From NCBI RefSeq assembly GCF_030296055.1, contig NZ_AP027370.1:1-64000 (forward strand): 64,000 nt of DNA, read 5' to 3'. Source of the DNA: Hydrogenimonas cancrithermarum (lineage in GTDB: Bacteria; Campylobacterota; Campylobacteria; Campylobacterales; Hydrogenimonadaceae). Both the position numbers and the translations under genes were made by a program. Of this stretch, positions 25,571-34,409 are shown piece by piece (the stretch's first letter is position 1; each line of letters opens with the position of its first letter). The notes beneath the pieces are model-generated. The model ran no database searches, was not told the origin of the DNA, and was given only the letters and a program-made list of their open reading frames with translations.

Positions 25571-27089
25571 GTGGTTAGTTCTTCTGCTTGTGCCGTTTTT
25601 CCTGCTGGCGGGCCATGTGGAACTCTCTGTCGACAAGCACGAGATCGCCCAGGGCGACACGGTCACTTTTACCATAACGGCCGAAGGCGACGATGTCTCC
25701 TTTCCCGTCGTCCGTGAGGTAGGGGGATTCCCCATTCTGGGAACGTCACAGCGTTCCAATATCTCCATCATCAACGGTCGGGTGACAAAAAGCGTGGTCA
25801 AAAGCTACACCTTCGCGCCGATGCAGGATGTGACGATCCCGGCCTTGACGGTCACTGTCGACGCAGAGCCGTTTCAGACCGATCCTGTAAAGATCAGGGT
25901 TCTGAAATCCCCGAAACACTCTTCCGGCGGAAGCGAAGCGGAGCTGAAGATCCGCGTCGAGAAAACGCATGTCATGGTGGGTGAACCGATCAAGCTCGAC
26001 GTGGTCGTAAAGTACAAAGAGAATGCCGGCTTCGTTCAGCTCGATCTGCAGCCGCCGGAGTTCCCCAATTTCTGGATCAAAAAGGTGGGCGATGCCGAGG
26101 ATGGGATGGAAGGGGCGTACCGTACCAAAACGCAGCACTATCTTCTCTTTCCCCAGAAGGCGGGCAGCTACACGCTCGGGCCGCTGACGGTTCGGCTCGC
26201 CAAGCGGGTGCGTATCAAACAGCCCTTTGCGAACGACCCGTTTTTCGATGACGATTTTTTCAACGGTTTCTTTGCAAAACTGAAGTGGAGCCGTATCGCA
26301 TCGAATTCGGTGCAGGTATCGGTCGACCCTCTTCCTGGCGGTGTGGAGCTGTACGGCAGATTCGATATCATCGCAACGGTCGACAAAAGTGAAGTGGAAG
26401 CGAACAGGCCGGTCCGGCTCACCATCCGTATCAGCGGAGAAGGGAATATCGACGATATCGGAAAGTTTGAACCGAAGATTCCCGATGCCGTCGTCTATGC
26501 CGATGAGCCATCGATCAAAGAGCGACTCAGACACGGCCGTTACGGCGGTACGTTCGAGCAGACGGTCACGATCATCGCCGATCATGATTTTACGATTCCG
26601 GCGCTCTCTTTGCGCTATTACGACAGTCAAAAGAGAGAACTTGTCGAGAAGAGGACAAAACCGTTTCATATTAAAGTGATCGGAGGCGTACCTGCCGCAG
26701 TGACGAGATCGGAGCAGAAAGCGCAGAAGATAGAGGCACCATCGGTACAGAAAGAGGCAGCGGCAAAAAGCGGCGAAAGCACACGCGGCGATGGATGGAT
26801 CTATCTGATCGCAGGCTTTCTGTTCGGTGCGGGCTCCTTGTATGGCTTTATGGTGTTCAGGCGCAAGCCGCGGGCATCCGGATCCTCCGATATCGTCGAG
26901 GCGGTGCTGCGTGCGAAAAACGACAAAAGGGTTCTCGAGCTTCTCCTGCCATATGCTGCGGAAGACGAGAGGCTGAAAGAGATTGTCCGCAGGCTCGAAG
27001 AGAACCTCTTCGCCGAGGGGCACAATACAATCGACAAAAAAGAGATTGTCCGGATACTCGAGGAGATCCTGCCGGAGGAGTCGGATTAA
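25551..27089 (+). CDS. batD: BatD-like protein (oxygen tolerance family)
   Basis: This 512-residue protein has a signal peptide (residues 7-22). Several immunoglobulin-like beta domains start at VELSVDKHEIAQGDTVTFTI near residues 23-42. A membrane segment follows near residue 420 (WIYLIAGFLFGAGSLYGFMVF), then a cytoplasmic helical tail. The domain order is that of BatD, the last Bat component. It overlaps the BatC-like gene by 20 bases. The operon's seven genes run in the order moxR, DUF58, DUF4381, batA, batB, batC, batD. Confidence 0.87.
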   Translation: MRRHPGKWLVLLLVPFFLLAGHVELSVDKHEIAQGDTVTFTITAEGDDVSFPVVREVGGFPILGTSQRSNISIINGRVTKSVVKSYTFAPMQDVTIPALTVTVDAEPFQTDPVKIRVLKSPKHSSGGSEAELKIRVEKTHVMVGEPIKLDVVVKYKENAGFVQLDLQPPEFPNFWIKKVGDAEDGMEGAYRTKTQHYLLFPQKAGSYTLGPLTVRLAKRVRIKQPFANDPFFDDDFFNGFFAKLKWSRIASNSVQVSVDPLPGGVELYGRFDIIATVDKSEVEANRPVRLTIRISGEGNIDDIGKFEPKIPDAVVYADEPSIKERLRHGRYGGTFEQTVTIIADHDFTIPALSLRYYDSQKRELVEKRTKPFHIKVIGGVPAAVTRSEQKAQKIEAPSVQKEAAAKSGESTRGDGWIYLIAGFLFGAGSLYGFMVFRRKPRASGSSDIVEAVLRAKNDKRVLELLLPYAAEDERLKEIVRRLEENLFAEGHNTIDKKEIVRILEEILPEESD

Positions 27090-27112
27090 AAACAATTTAA
27101 GTCAAAGAGACA

Positions 27113-27118
27113 TATAAT
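27113..27118 (+). promoter_or_regulatory. -10 box ahead of the GEMM riboswitch
   Basis: ACATATAATG holds a perfect TATAAT. Transcription would begin around 27125, only a few bases before the riboswitch aptamer, which fits a promoter made for it. No -35 hexamer is evident. Confidence 0.7.
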
Positions 27119-27127
27119 GAATTGAAT

Positions 27128-27205
27128 ATCGCCAAACCTGTTGTGAAGCAGGGACGGAAAGCCATGGGTCTTTGGGCACTGCCCGAAGATCGCCAGGTTG
27201 CCTCC
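27128..27205 (+). ncRNA. Class I cyclic-di-GMP riboswitch aptamer (GEMM-I)
   Basis: The stretch reads GCCAAACC, a CCTGTT/AGCAGG stem closed by the GNRA tetraloop GTGA, and then GGGACGGAAAGCC, which differs by one base from the GEMM-I core GGGACGCAAAGCC. A nine-pair stem TCTTTGGGC/GCCCGAAGA with loop ACT follows, then CGCCAGGTTGCC. These are the parts of the c-di-GMP-I aptamer in the right order: J1/2 CAAACC, tetraloop helix, GACGnAAAGCC junction, variable helix, GGTTGCC closing strand. The base matching position 20 of the Vibrio Vc2 RNA appears to be G, which favours c-di-GMP over cGAMP. It probably controls the lipoprotein-DUF1501 pair downstream. Confidence 0.85.
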
Positions 27206-27396
27206 TGAAATACCGTTCGGGAGTAAAACAGACTCTCCTTCACCTCTTCATAACCGTCAGTGGATATTTAATCATTGTGAACTCTATCGGATTTTCACGG
27301 CCCAATAGCATATAATGCCTGTCTCTGCAGGTTACGGCATATCAGGGATTTCAGTGATATTCCCAATAAATCGACCGAAACAGATAAAGGAATTTG
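27206..27396 (+). promoter_or_regulatory. Long leader between the riboswitch and the lipoprotein gene
   Basis: This leader holds GGGAGT/ACTCTC (about 27220-27240), a short stem right after the aptamer that might be part of the expression platform, although no T-run follows it. A second perfect TATAAT lies at 27311-27316. ATATCA/TGATAT (27339-27344 and 27355-27360) forms a six-pair stem with a ten-base loop. AAAGGAA precedes the ATG. I see no coding sequence. The second -10 box could give riboswitch-independent transcription. Confidence 0.5.
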
Positions 27397-29052
27397 ATGA
27401 AAAAGTTGTTTTCTACCCTCAAATATGCCTTCATGGGTGTATCGGCTCTGATGATGGTTGGCTGTGGCGGTGAAACGGCCCAAAGCACGCTCTCCAGCAC
27501 CACGCTCTACGGTGTTCCAATAGAAGCGACACCGATCGGTTACGATGCTTACAGGCTTTCGCCACTGACCGACGCCGATTTCAATGCGTTGAGCGAAACG
27601 GATAGGTACAAAGTGGCTGTAAAACTCTATGCCACACTTTTTTATGGGGCCGATTTCGATGAACTCAACAGGTCGATCCACTCCGGAAACTTCATTTCGC
27701 ATGTGCATGAGATGTTCGACCGCCCGAACAGCGAAGCGGAGATTGCAGAGGTTGAGGAGAAGCTCTACGACTACATCGATTATGGAGATACGGGGACCGT
27801 GTCGTTGATGCTCGCGAGACTCTATCATCTTCAGCCCGGCCATGCCTATATCAACCGATGGGCGGCCTACGTTTTGACGCAAACCATACTCTTTTCTCCC
27901 GCCTACGAACTCGATACCGTTTATACCGTCGATACCATCGATGTTTACGGCAATCTGGTACGCGACTTCGATGCGGGTTTCAGTATGCAATGGGTCGCAT
28001 TCACCCATATGATGACCGACGAGAACTGGCGCCGTTTCAGAAGCCCGGAAGACAACGGTCGGGAAATGCTCGAGATTTTTTTGATGGATTTCAACGATGC
28101 CCACGTCCCGCTTGCGGGAAAGGCGCTGAAAAACTGGAAACTCGATCGCCGCTCCAACACCCTCGTCATGACACTCGACGAAAACAGCGAGCCTATCACA
28201 AACCTTTTCCCCGGGAAAACGATCCGAAACGGTGTTGAGTTCTACAGTACTCTGGTGATGCAGCCAAATTTTCTTCCTTCTGTCAGCCGCAGACTCGTCG
28301 ATAAATACTTCCCAAATTTCACTGCGTCTCAAAAAGAGGAGGTGGTAAACCGGATCGTCGCGAGCCGTCCTGCCACGTGGCCCGGCCTTTTGAAAGAGAT
28401 CGTCTATTCGAAAGCCTATCTTCTCGACTCGACAAAAACAAAATCTTTCGAAGAGGCATTTTTTCAAACCGCCAAAGCGCTTGGGTGGCATCCACATTAC
28501 CACTCCTTCTATGTGGCTGCACGAAATATGGACAATATGCATCAGTCGACGATGCGTTACAAACTTGGGCGAAAAGTGGAAGTCCCGCTCGATTCGCAGT
28601 CGTTTGCATGGTTTCACAAAACGATTCGTGAAAATGTGATGATCAACTATGAACGCAATGCATCCATCCACTCCTATGACGACGGATGGCCGCTTCAAAA
28701 AATCTTCGCGGATTTGCCGGAACGACTCATCGATGAAGCGGAGTTCGATGAGAACGGTAATAGGAGTGATCTTTGGTATCGAAACGAGAGAGCCCGGGCT
28801 TCTTATATCATTCAAAGGCTTTTCGTGCCCATTGCGGGGCGGGAGGCGAATGACGAGGAGGTGAAGTTTCTCACGGATCTGATAGACAACGAAAAATATG
28901 ATAGAGAGACTTTCGACAACTATCGCTGGCTGGACCTTTACGGCAACAGGAATCCCGAAGACGATCTCAAAGAGCGAGGCTATTTCGCGCAGATGGTGCT
29001 CGATTATATCTCAAGGCTCGACACTGTTTATCGATTCGATGCGGTGAAATAG
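27397..29052 (+). CDS. Large lipoprotein, distantly DUF1800-like, partner of DUF1501
   Basis: This 551-residue protein has a lipoprotein signal peptide ending in the lipobox MMVGC (cysteine near residue 23), so it is probably attached to a membrane facing the periplasm or outside. The mainly helical body contains DNGREMLEIFLMDF near residue 220. This recalls the RELLELF segment of DUF1800, and DUF1800 genes usually precede DUF1501 genes as here. The overall match is weak and I do not assign a function. The ATG at 27397 is preferred over the TTG three bases before. It is the first gene under the GEMM riboswitch. Confidence 0.7.
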   Translation: MKKLFSTLKYAFMGVSALMMVGCGGETAQSTLSSTTLYGVPIEATPIGYDAYRLSPLTDADFNALSETDRYKVAVKLYATLFYGADFDELNRSIHSGNFISHVHEMFDRPNSEAEIAEVEEKLYDYIDYGDTGTVSLMLARLYHLQPGHAYINRWAAYVLTQTILFSPAYELDTVYTVDTIDVYGNLVRDFDAGFSMQWVAFTHMMTDENWRRFRSPEDNGREMLEIFLMDFNDAHVPLAGKALKNWKLDRRSNTLVMTLDENSEPITNLFPGKTIRNGVEFYSTLVMQPNFLPSVSRRLVDKYFPNFTASQKEEVVNRIVASRPATWPGLLKEIVYSKAYLLDSTKTKSFEEAFFQTAKALGWHPHYHSFYVAARNMDNMHQSTMRYKLGRKVEVPLDSQSFAWFHKTIRENVMINYERNASIHSYDDGWPLQKIFADLPERLIDEAEFDENGNRSDLWYRNERARASYIIQRLFVPIAGREANDEEVKFLTDLIDNEKYDRETFDNYRWLDLYGNRNPEDDLKERGYFAQMVLDYISRLDTVYRFDAVK

Positions 29053-29058
29053 GGGGAA

Positions 29059-30438
29059 ATGATGAAACGACACAATATTAAAGAAGAACATATCGACAGA
29101 AGAGACTTTCTAAAAGGTGTGGGGGCGCTCGGTATCTCATCGATTTTTCCGCTTTCACTGAGAAGTGCCGGTCTGGATTACGAAAGCATTGCATTCGATT
29201 CCGGTGTTTACGAAAGGAACGATGCCCAGACGATTATTGTCTATCTTTACGGCGGCCCATCCGAGTTGGCCGGAAATATGACAAATATCGAAGCGATCAG
29301 CCAAATGAGCCAGAATCCCTATCCTCTCGATGACGAGAGATACATCAAACTGACGAAAGACGACTTCTGGGGGAATGCCGGCGGATATGCCATGCAGAGG
29401 ATGCTCGAGAGTGGCGACATGAATCTTTTTAGGACCTGTTACCGGACGGTCGACGATACGAAGGCCCACGGAGAATGTACCTCACAGGCACAGCGTGGAA
29501 AAGAGACGGCAGGGGGCGCGGGAATCGTCGCCAACCTGGCATCCATTCTCTATCACAAAGGTGTGGTCTCCGAACCTTCCGGTACGGACGACATAGGGAA
29601 AAGCATTCCATTCGTAACGATGGAGGGGGAGTCGACCTTTTTTACGGAAGACGAATTGAATCTCGATCCTTTCTTGAAACCGGTTGCCTTTGGAAGCGGT
29701 TCGGACAACCCCTATCGTCGTGGTGGAGGGTATGAGAGGCATCTGTTGAATCGTGAAACAAATACGACCCTTGGCAGCTATTTCGACAGCCTCTCTCAGC
29801 GGTACAGTCGTGAAGGTAAAATAAAAGAGTCGTTCGAAAGACGTGTAACGCTTGAAAAATTTGCCAATGAAATCAACGAAATAGAGCTTCCGGAAGGGAT
29901 CGATTATCCGGAAAACAACGTCTTCGGCTCCCGTTTGAAAACGGCCATGAATCTTCTGATTCACAATGAACATACAAAAGTCGTCAGCATGGGAAGCCCC
30001 GGCCTTGGCGGGTGGGATGACCACTCCAATGCGATCGACCGATACACTCGCCGGATGACAGATCTGATGGAGGCGATCGAAACGGCGATGGCACATATGA
30101 AAGCGGTTGGAAAATCCAATATCAATATCGTCGTCTTCGGTGAGTTCGGCCGAAACGTCAATTACAACAATTCCCTGGGGTGGGACCATGGCAACAATCA
30201 GAATGTCTATTGGTTCGGTGGTGGCGATTACATGAACCGACTTGGCATCGTAGGCGAAACGGAAGTGACCGGTTCGGGGACCAGGCTCTACACACGTCCA
30301 AAAAATTTCGGTACCAGTGGGGCATCTTACCATTTTCAGGTATTCAGTGTCGCGGCGACGATCTACAGGCTGTATGGCATTCAGAATCCGGAAATTCTGA
30401 CGAATGGAAATTCCGTCATCAGAGATCTGCTCTCCTGA
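29059..30438 (+). CDS. DUF1501 domain protein with Tat-like signal
   Basis: This 459-residue protein is of the DUF1501 family, related to sulfatase/alkaline-phosphatase folds. Its N-terminus has IDRRDFLKGVGALGISSIF, a twin-arginine-type export signal. LYGGPSE (near residue 56) matches the family GGPS motif, as do MGSPGLGGWDDHSNAIDR near 310-327 and VFGEFGRNVN with GWDHGNNQN near 350-385. The family acts outside the cytoplasm but its substrate is unknown. It follows the lipoprotein by six bases, so both should respond to cyclic-di-GMP. Confidence 0.88.
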   Translation: MMKRHNIKEEHIDRRDFLKGVGALGISSIFPLSLRSAGLDYESIAFDSGVYERNDAQTIIVYLYGGPSELAGNMTNIEAISQMSQNPYPLDDERYIKLTKDDFWGNAGGYAMQRMLESGDMNLFRTCYRTVDDTKAHGECTSQAQRGKETAGGAGIVANLASILYHKGVVSEPSGTDDIGKSIPFVTMEGESTFFTEDELNLDPFLKPVAFGSGSDNPYRRGGGYERHLLNRETNTTLGSYFDSLSQRYSREGKIKESFERRVTLEKFANEINEIELPEGIDYPENNVFGSRLKTAMNLLIHNEHTKVVSMGSPGLGGWDDHSNAIDRYTRRMTDLMEAIETAMAHMKAVGKSNINIVVFGEFGRNVNYNNSLGWDHGNNQNVYWFGGGDYMNRLGIVGETEVTGSGTRLYTRPKNFGTSGASYHFQVFSVAATIYRLYGIQNPEILTNGNSVIRDLLS

Positions 30439-30448
30439 CCGGGAGAGC
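30429..30448. terminator. Hairpin at the end of the DUF1501 gene
   Basis: GCTCTCC-TGACCG-GGAGAGC is a seven-pair stem with a six-base loop that contains the DUF1501 stop codon. It lies between two convergent genes 15 bases apart. No T-run follows on either strand, so it is at best a weak or Rho-assisted bidirectional terminator. Confidence 0.4.
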
Positions 30449-30453
30449 GTGGT

Positions 30454-30885
30454 CTACTCGATATATTTTCTGTATTTTTCCGGTAGGCTGATGTTGTGAC
30501 GCTGTAACAGTTTTTTGTTGAAGAGGAGTGTCGGCCGCCCCTTCTGCCAAAAGAATGCACCTATCGCGACATCTTTGTTTTTCAGATAGTCACGATAGCT
30601 CGTTGCAAAAAAGAATTGTGAAGAGCTGTTTTGTTCGAAGACTTTTCTATGCACTTCGAGTCGGCGGGAGAGTATAAATTCAGCCTTGCTGCAGGATGAA
30701 GCTTTTTTCAGTTTCGGGTCATATTTGAAAATAGATTTGAAAGAGGGGTCGTCGGTGAAGATCCAGACCTCCTGGCGATGAAGCAGAATCAGTGCGATAT
30801 TCTCGACGATTTTCGCTTTGTATCTGGCGGGATCGAAACCGAAAAGAAGGGTTGTCAGCAGGAAGAAGAGTGCAATCCGTTTCAA
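30454..30885 (-). CDS. Small secreted protein of unknown function downstream of a TonB receptor
   Basis: This 143-residue protein has a clear signal peptide (KRIALFFLLTTLLFGFDPA, cleavage near residue 17-19). The mature part is about 125 residues, basic and with one cysteine. The start is TTG overlapping the receptor stop by four bases, so translation is coupled to the receptor. It is not a family I know. Segments such as VWIFTDDPSFKSIF and KDVAIGAFFWQKGRPTLLF suggest an alpha/beta periplasmic domain. YfiR-like proteins look broadly similar, but I cannot support that name. Confidence 0.6.
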   Translation of the reverse strand: MKRIALFFLLTTLLFGFDPARYKAKIVENIALILLHRQEVWIFTDDPSFKSIFKYDPKLKKASSCSKAEFILSRRLEVHRKVFEQNSSSQFFFATSYRDYLKNKDVAIGAFFWQKGRPTLLFNKKLLQRHNISLPEKYRKYIE

Positions 30886-32789
30886 AACTGATACTCCACC
30901 CCTGCCCAGACACGCCGATCGAAGAGATCCACATCATCGAGTTCCGTTTTGATCCCGTTGAAGGGATCGACTGCATAGTAGTCGGTTTTCAGCGCTTTGC
31001 CGAGAATGTTGTTCGCTTTCAGGAAAAACGTGAGCCGGCGTGAGTGATGGTAGGTAACGGCCATGTTCAGGTCCCACCCGGGCTTCTGCCCTGGATTGTA
31101 TTTGTAGACCACTTCGTTATGAACGTCGAATCTGTCGAGGGTATTGGTGATAGACGCGATAGATCCGTAAGTGTTCTTGCTTGGAAGTTCGTTGTTGTAC
31201 TGTGTCAGGAGACCCCATGCCTGAAAGTAGAAGGTATTCAGAGCGTCGAAACGGTGGGTATATTCGAAAAGAAACGAGTCGTATACCATGCGTTCGGAAA
31301 AGTTGGTAATGGCTTCTCCACTGAAATAGATCGTATTTCTTCGTACGGTTCTGGAGGCGAGAAGTGCATAAGCGTCTTTTTTTGTATTGTAAATCAGTTT
31401 CGAAGCCAAAGCGGCAGTCGCTTCGTTTTTTGGATCTTCGGTTTGGTTGTAGAGATATCGGTTCGTATAGAGCGACTCCATCGTCGGTGCGAAGTCGGCA
31501 TACATGAAAAATGTCTTCGATACCCACTCGCCACTGTTAAATATATATCCCGCTCTGCCGGAAAAGAGTGTCCGGTCTCTTATATCGCCGTTTTCCAGAT
31601 ATCTGTCGATTTTGACGGAACCCAACAGCAGATTTTCGTCATCGATCAGATAGTGGTTTTCGCTGAAGAGAGAAAGTATGATCTCTCTGTTGTACTCCCG
31701 TGGGGCCCGCACTTCCGTTCCATCGATCTCGATAGTGTCGATCGTAAAACGCTTGTAGCGGGCCTGGATGCCGTTTTGTGTCGAAAAATTTCCGACACCA
31801 TAGATTTTTCGAAGCTGTGCATCGGAAAACTGTTCCGACATTTTAAGATGCAGGCTCTTATAGGGGAGATATGGCACTCCCGGGGGGAGAGCTGTAAAAC
31901 CGAGTACCGTTTTGGAGTTGTCGAAATGGTCCGTCACGGTATCGGAAAAGTTGAGAAACGCCTTCAAGCCATTTTGATCGTCTTCATAATACCAACCGCC
32001 GTAGAGATAATCTGCGTCGGTATGGGGATCGAGCGGATCGATATGGCAGCTTTTCCCCATTAGGTTGTCGATTCCGTTTCTGATCGCCTGCAGTTCGAAT
32101 CGGTGATTCCCTTTTTTGATTTCGCCGTAGAAGTTTCCCGTCTCCCTGTCTCTGGAAAGAGTGTTTCCGTTGAAGTCGATCCGATTTCGCTTCAGATTTC
32201 TGTAGTCGAGATAGGCCAGGTAGGAGAGGGAATCGGTCACGTTCGCCGTATAGCCGTAAAAGTCCTGTGTTCCCCTGCTTCCGAGCATCGCACCCGTCAG
32301 GGAGGTATTTTCACGCGCAGGGTCTTTGGTATAGAGTTTGATGACGAATGCCGCTCCCTCCACGCCGAACGTCTGGGAGGGAATTCCAAGGTAGATTTCG
32401 GCGTGGTCGATGTATCCCATGTCCATATGCCCAAAGAGTTTCAATCCGTTCCCGGTGAAGGGTGTCGTCAGGGCCCTGTCGTTGATATAGATACGTATTC
32501 CTCCCGTGGCGGAGGGTTGATAGGGTGCATAGAAAGGGTCGCTATAACCATGCCGATCTTCGTTGTAACGGATAAATGGGACTTTCTCTATCAGCTCCTT
32601 GAGCTGACGAATCTGCATACGCTCGAGATCCTGTCTCGTGTAGACGATGAGGAATCCCGCACTCTCCTTTTTCGTCTGAACCGAAAGATCGGCTTTCTGC
32701 GCATATTCGCCAAGAAGCGTATCGATGTTTTCCTGCGCCAGTAGGGCTTTTATCGCAAAAAGAGCGAATGTTAAAAAACGAAACTTCAC
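30882..32789 (-). CDS. TonB-dependent outer-membrane receptor
   Basis: This 635-residue protein has a signal peptide, a plug domain (about residues 45-160, including LIVYTRQDLERMQIRQLKELIEKVPF, residues split) and a long beta-barrel rich in aromatic strands. It ends in GVEYQF with the C-terminal phenylalanine typical of barrel proteins. Such receptors import siderophores, cobalamin, nickel or glycans. The plug lacks anything that tells the ligand. The start is GTG with GGGGAT upstream. It is followed by a small secreted protein and lies convergent to the c-di-GMP-controlled pair. Confidence 0.9.
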   Translation of the reverse strand: MKFRFLTFALFAIKALLAQENIDTLLGEYAQKADLSVQTKKESAGFLIVYTRQDLERMQIRQLKELIEKVPFIRYNEDRHGYSDPFYAPYQPSATGGIRIYINDRALTTPFTGNGLKLFGHMDMGYIDHAEIYLGIPSQTFGVEGAAFVIKLYTKDPARENTSLTGAMLGSRGTQDFYGYTANVTDSLSYLAYLDYRNLKRNRIDFNGNTLSRDRETGNFYGEIKKGNHRFELQAIRNGIDNLMGKSCHIDPLDPHTDADYLYGGWYYEDDQNGLKAFLNFSDTVTDHFDNSKTVLGFTALPPGVPYLPYKSLHLKMSEQFSDAQLRKIYGVGNFSTQNGIQARYKRFTIDTIEIDGTEVRAPREYNREIILSLFSENHYLIDDENLLLGSVKIDRYLENGDIRDRTLFSGRAGYIFNSGEWVSKTFFMYADFAPTMESLYTNRYLYNQTEDPKNEATAALASKLIYNTKKDAYALLASRTVRRNTIYFSGEAITNFSERMVYDSFLFEYTHRFDALNTFYFQAWGLLTQYNNELPSKNTYGSIASITNTLDRFDVHNEVVYKYNPGQKPGWDLNMAVTYHHSRRLTFFLKANNILGKALKTDYYAVDPFNGIKTELDDVDLFDRRVWAGVEYQF

Positions 32790-32846
32790 CGTATCCCCTA
32801 AAGATTACTTGGAGATAATGGTATCAGGTTAAAATTGAAACGAAAG

Positions 32847-33314
32847 TTAGACACGAAGCGTCGCGACAAGCCGTTTGGAATGAATGAAGAGTTCGAGAGC
32901 ATCTTCGATACCTGTGCAGACGATGTCGCTTTTCAGAAGTGCCTGGGTGCTGCACCCTTCGAAACCGATGAGCGCGATGCCCAGTGCGGCGGATTCGAGC
33001 ATCTGCATATCGTTGTTTCCGTTGCCGACAGCAACGCAGGTTTCGGCACCGAGGCTTTCGATATAGCTCCTTTTTTCAGATGCATGGTCGTGCGAGGAGA
33101 GAATTTTGATCGTAACGTCGTACTCTTCAAGCTGCTCCGCGACACTGCCGAAAGTATCTGCCGTGACGACATGGATGGCAAAGCTTTCGCAAAGAGACTC
33201 GAAAAGGGGTTTGACTTCGGGCAGGAGCTCGCCGTCCCTGGCGATCGTACCGTTGTAGTCACAGACAATGTGGTGGATATCGAGCGTCCCAAAAGAGGGA
33301 ATGGCTATTTTCAT
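32847..33314 (-). CDS. HAD-superfamily small phosphatase (soluble P-type ATPase-like)
   Basis: This 155-residue single-domain HAD protein has motif I as DYNGTIARDG near residues 19-28, with Asn in place of the usual second Asp. Motif II is around VTADT near residue 50, and motif IV is VGNGNNDMQMLESA near 96-109. The fold and length match the COG4087-type soluble phosphatases that resemble the P-type ATPase phosphorylation domain. It has no membrane segments. It is divergent from selD; a functional tie is possible but not shown. It ends 57 bases before the TonB receptor start on the same strand. Confidence 0.82.
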   Translation of the reverse strand: MKIAIPSFGTLDIHHIVCDYNGTIARDGELLPEVKPLFESLCESFAIHVVTADTFGSVAEQLEEYDVTIKILSSHDHASEKRSYIESLGAETCVAVGNGNNDMQMLESAALGIALIGFEGCSTQALLKSDIVCTGIEDALELFIHSKRLVATLRV

Positions 33315-33329
33315 TTAATGATCCGGTGC

Positions 33330-33335
33330 TATAAT
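33330..33335 (+). promoter_or_regulatory. -10 box for selD
   Basis: GCTATAATTT holds a perfect TATAAT 43 bases before the selD start, in the 63-base divergent spacer. GAAGGA precedes the ATG. Confidence 0.65.
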
Positions 33336-33377
33336 TTTGGGCAAAAGTATAGCATAGAAGCGAAATGAAGGAAAAAA

Positions 33378-34409
33378 ATGAACGATATAAAATTGACCGA
33401 ATACAGCCATGGTGCAGGGTGCGGATGCAAGATTTCGCCGATGCTTCTTGACGACATTCTAAAGAGTGCCCGTCCGAAGATCGATTATCCGCAGTTGCTC
33501 GTCGGAAACGACAGCAGGGACGATGCGGCGGCGTACGATCTGGGAAACGGTACCTCCGTGCTTTCGACGACCGACTTTTTCATGCCGATCGTCGATGATC
33601 CGTTCACGTTCGGGAAGATCGCGGCGACCAACGCGCTGAGCGACATCTACGCGATGGGCGGAAAGCCTCTGATGGCAATCTCGATCTTCGGATGGCCGAT
33701 CGACAAGCTTTCGGCCGACGTGGCGCGCGAAGTGATCGACGGTGGCAGGGCCGTCTGCGAAGATGCGGGTATTCCGCTTGCGGGCGGCCACTCCATCGAC
33801 TCGCCGGAACCGATCTTCGGCCTGGCGGCGACGGGTCTGGTTGAAAACGAAAATCTGATGAGAAACGATACGGCGAAAGCGGGGTGCCGCATCTACCTGA
33901 CCAAACCGCTCGGCATCGGTATCCTTTCGACGGCGCAGAAGCAGAAGAAGATCGAAGAGGGTGAGATCGAACCGGCGATCGAAGCGATGACGACGCTCAA
34001 CAAGATCGGTGCCGACCTCGCGCCGCTCGAAAGTGTCGTGGCGATGACCGATGTCACGGGATTCGGACTGCTCGGCCACCTGGGCGAAATCTGCGAAGGA
34101 AGCGGCATCGGCGCGACGGTGTGGTTCGACAAAGTACCCCTGCTGCCCAATGTCGAAAAGTACCGCCGGATGGGGTGTATTCCCGGGGGTGCGAGAAAGA
34201 ACTTCAAGAGTTATGGCCATAAAATCGGCGAGATGACGCAGCAGCAGCGGGAGATCCTCTGCGATGCCCAGACTTCCGGCGGCCTTCTGGTCATTGTCGA
34301 AAAAGAGGGTAGCGGCGAATTCGAAACGGTCGCACGAAAATACGGTCTCGAACTCGAACCGATCGGAGAGACCCATGCAGCGGGCGAACATCTCATCGAG
34401 GTGAAGTAG
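33378..34409 (+). CDS. selD: Selenide, water dikinase (selenophosphate synthetase)
   Basis: SelD makes selenophosphate from selenide and ATP for selenocysteine and selenouridine synthesis. The 343-residue protein has the active-site segment [10 protein letters not shown] near residues 12-21. Cysteine, not selenocysteine, stands at the reactive position. A glycine-rich ATP-binding region and the conserved DDAA follow near residues 47-50. The length is typical. mnmH starts directly at the stop codon, so at least the tRNA branch of selenium use is encoded together with it. selA and selB are not in the window. Confidence 0.95.
   Translation: MNDIKLTEYSHGAGCGCKISPMLLDDILKSARPKIDYPQLLVGNDSRDDAAAYDLGNGTSVLSTTDFFMPIVDDPFTFGKIAATNALSDIYAMGGKPLMAISIFGWPIDKLSADVAREVIDGGRAVCEDAGIPLAGGHSIDSPEPIFGLAATGLVENENLMRNDTAKAGCRIYLTKPLGIGILSTAQKQKKIEEGEIEPAIEAMTTLNKIGADLAPLESVVAMTDVTGFGLLGHLGEICEGSGIGATVWFDKVPLLPNVEKYRRMGCIPGGARKNFKSYGHKIGEMTQQQREILCDAQTSGGLLVIVEKEGSGEFETVARKYGLELEPIGETHAAGEHLIEVK

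Noticed and set aside
27295-28815. 506-codon open frame on the minus strand opposite the riboswitch-controlled lipoprotein
   Set aside because: It runs across the aptamer and promoter region and has no recognisable domain. The plus-strand gene has a lipobox, a ribosome site and an operon partner.
33378-34409. Selenocysteine (in-frame TGA) in selD
   Set aside because: The reactive position is encoded as cysteine in GAGCGCKI. There is no internal TGA.
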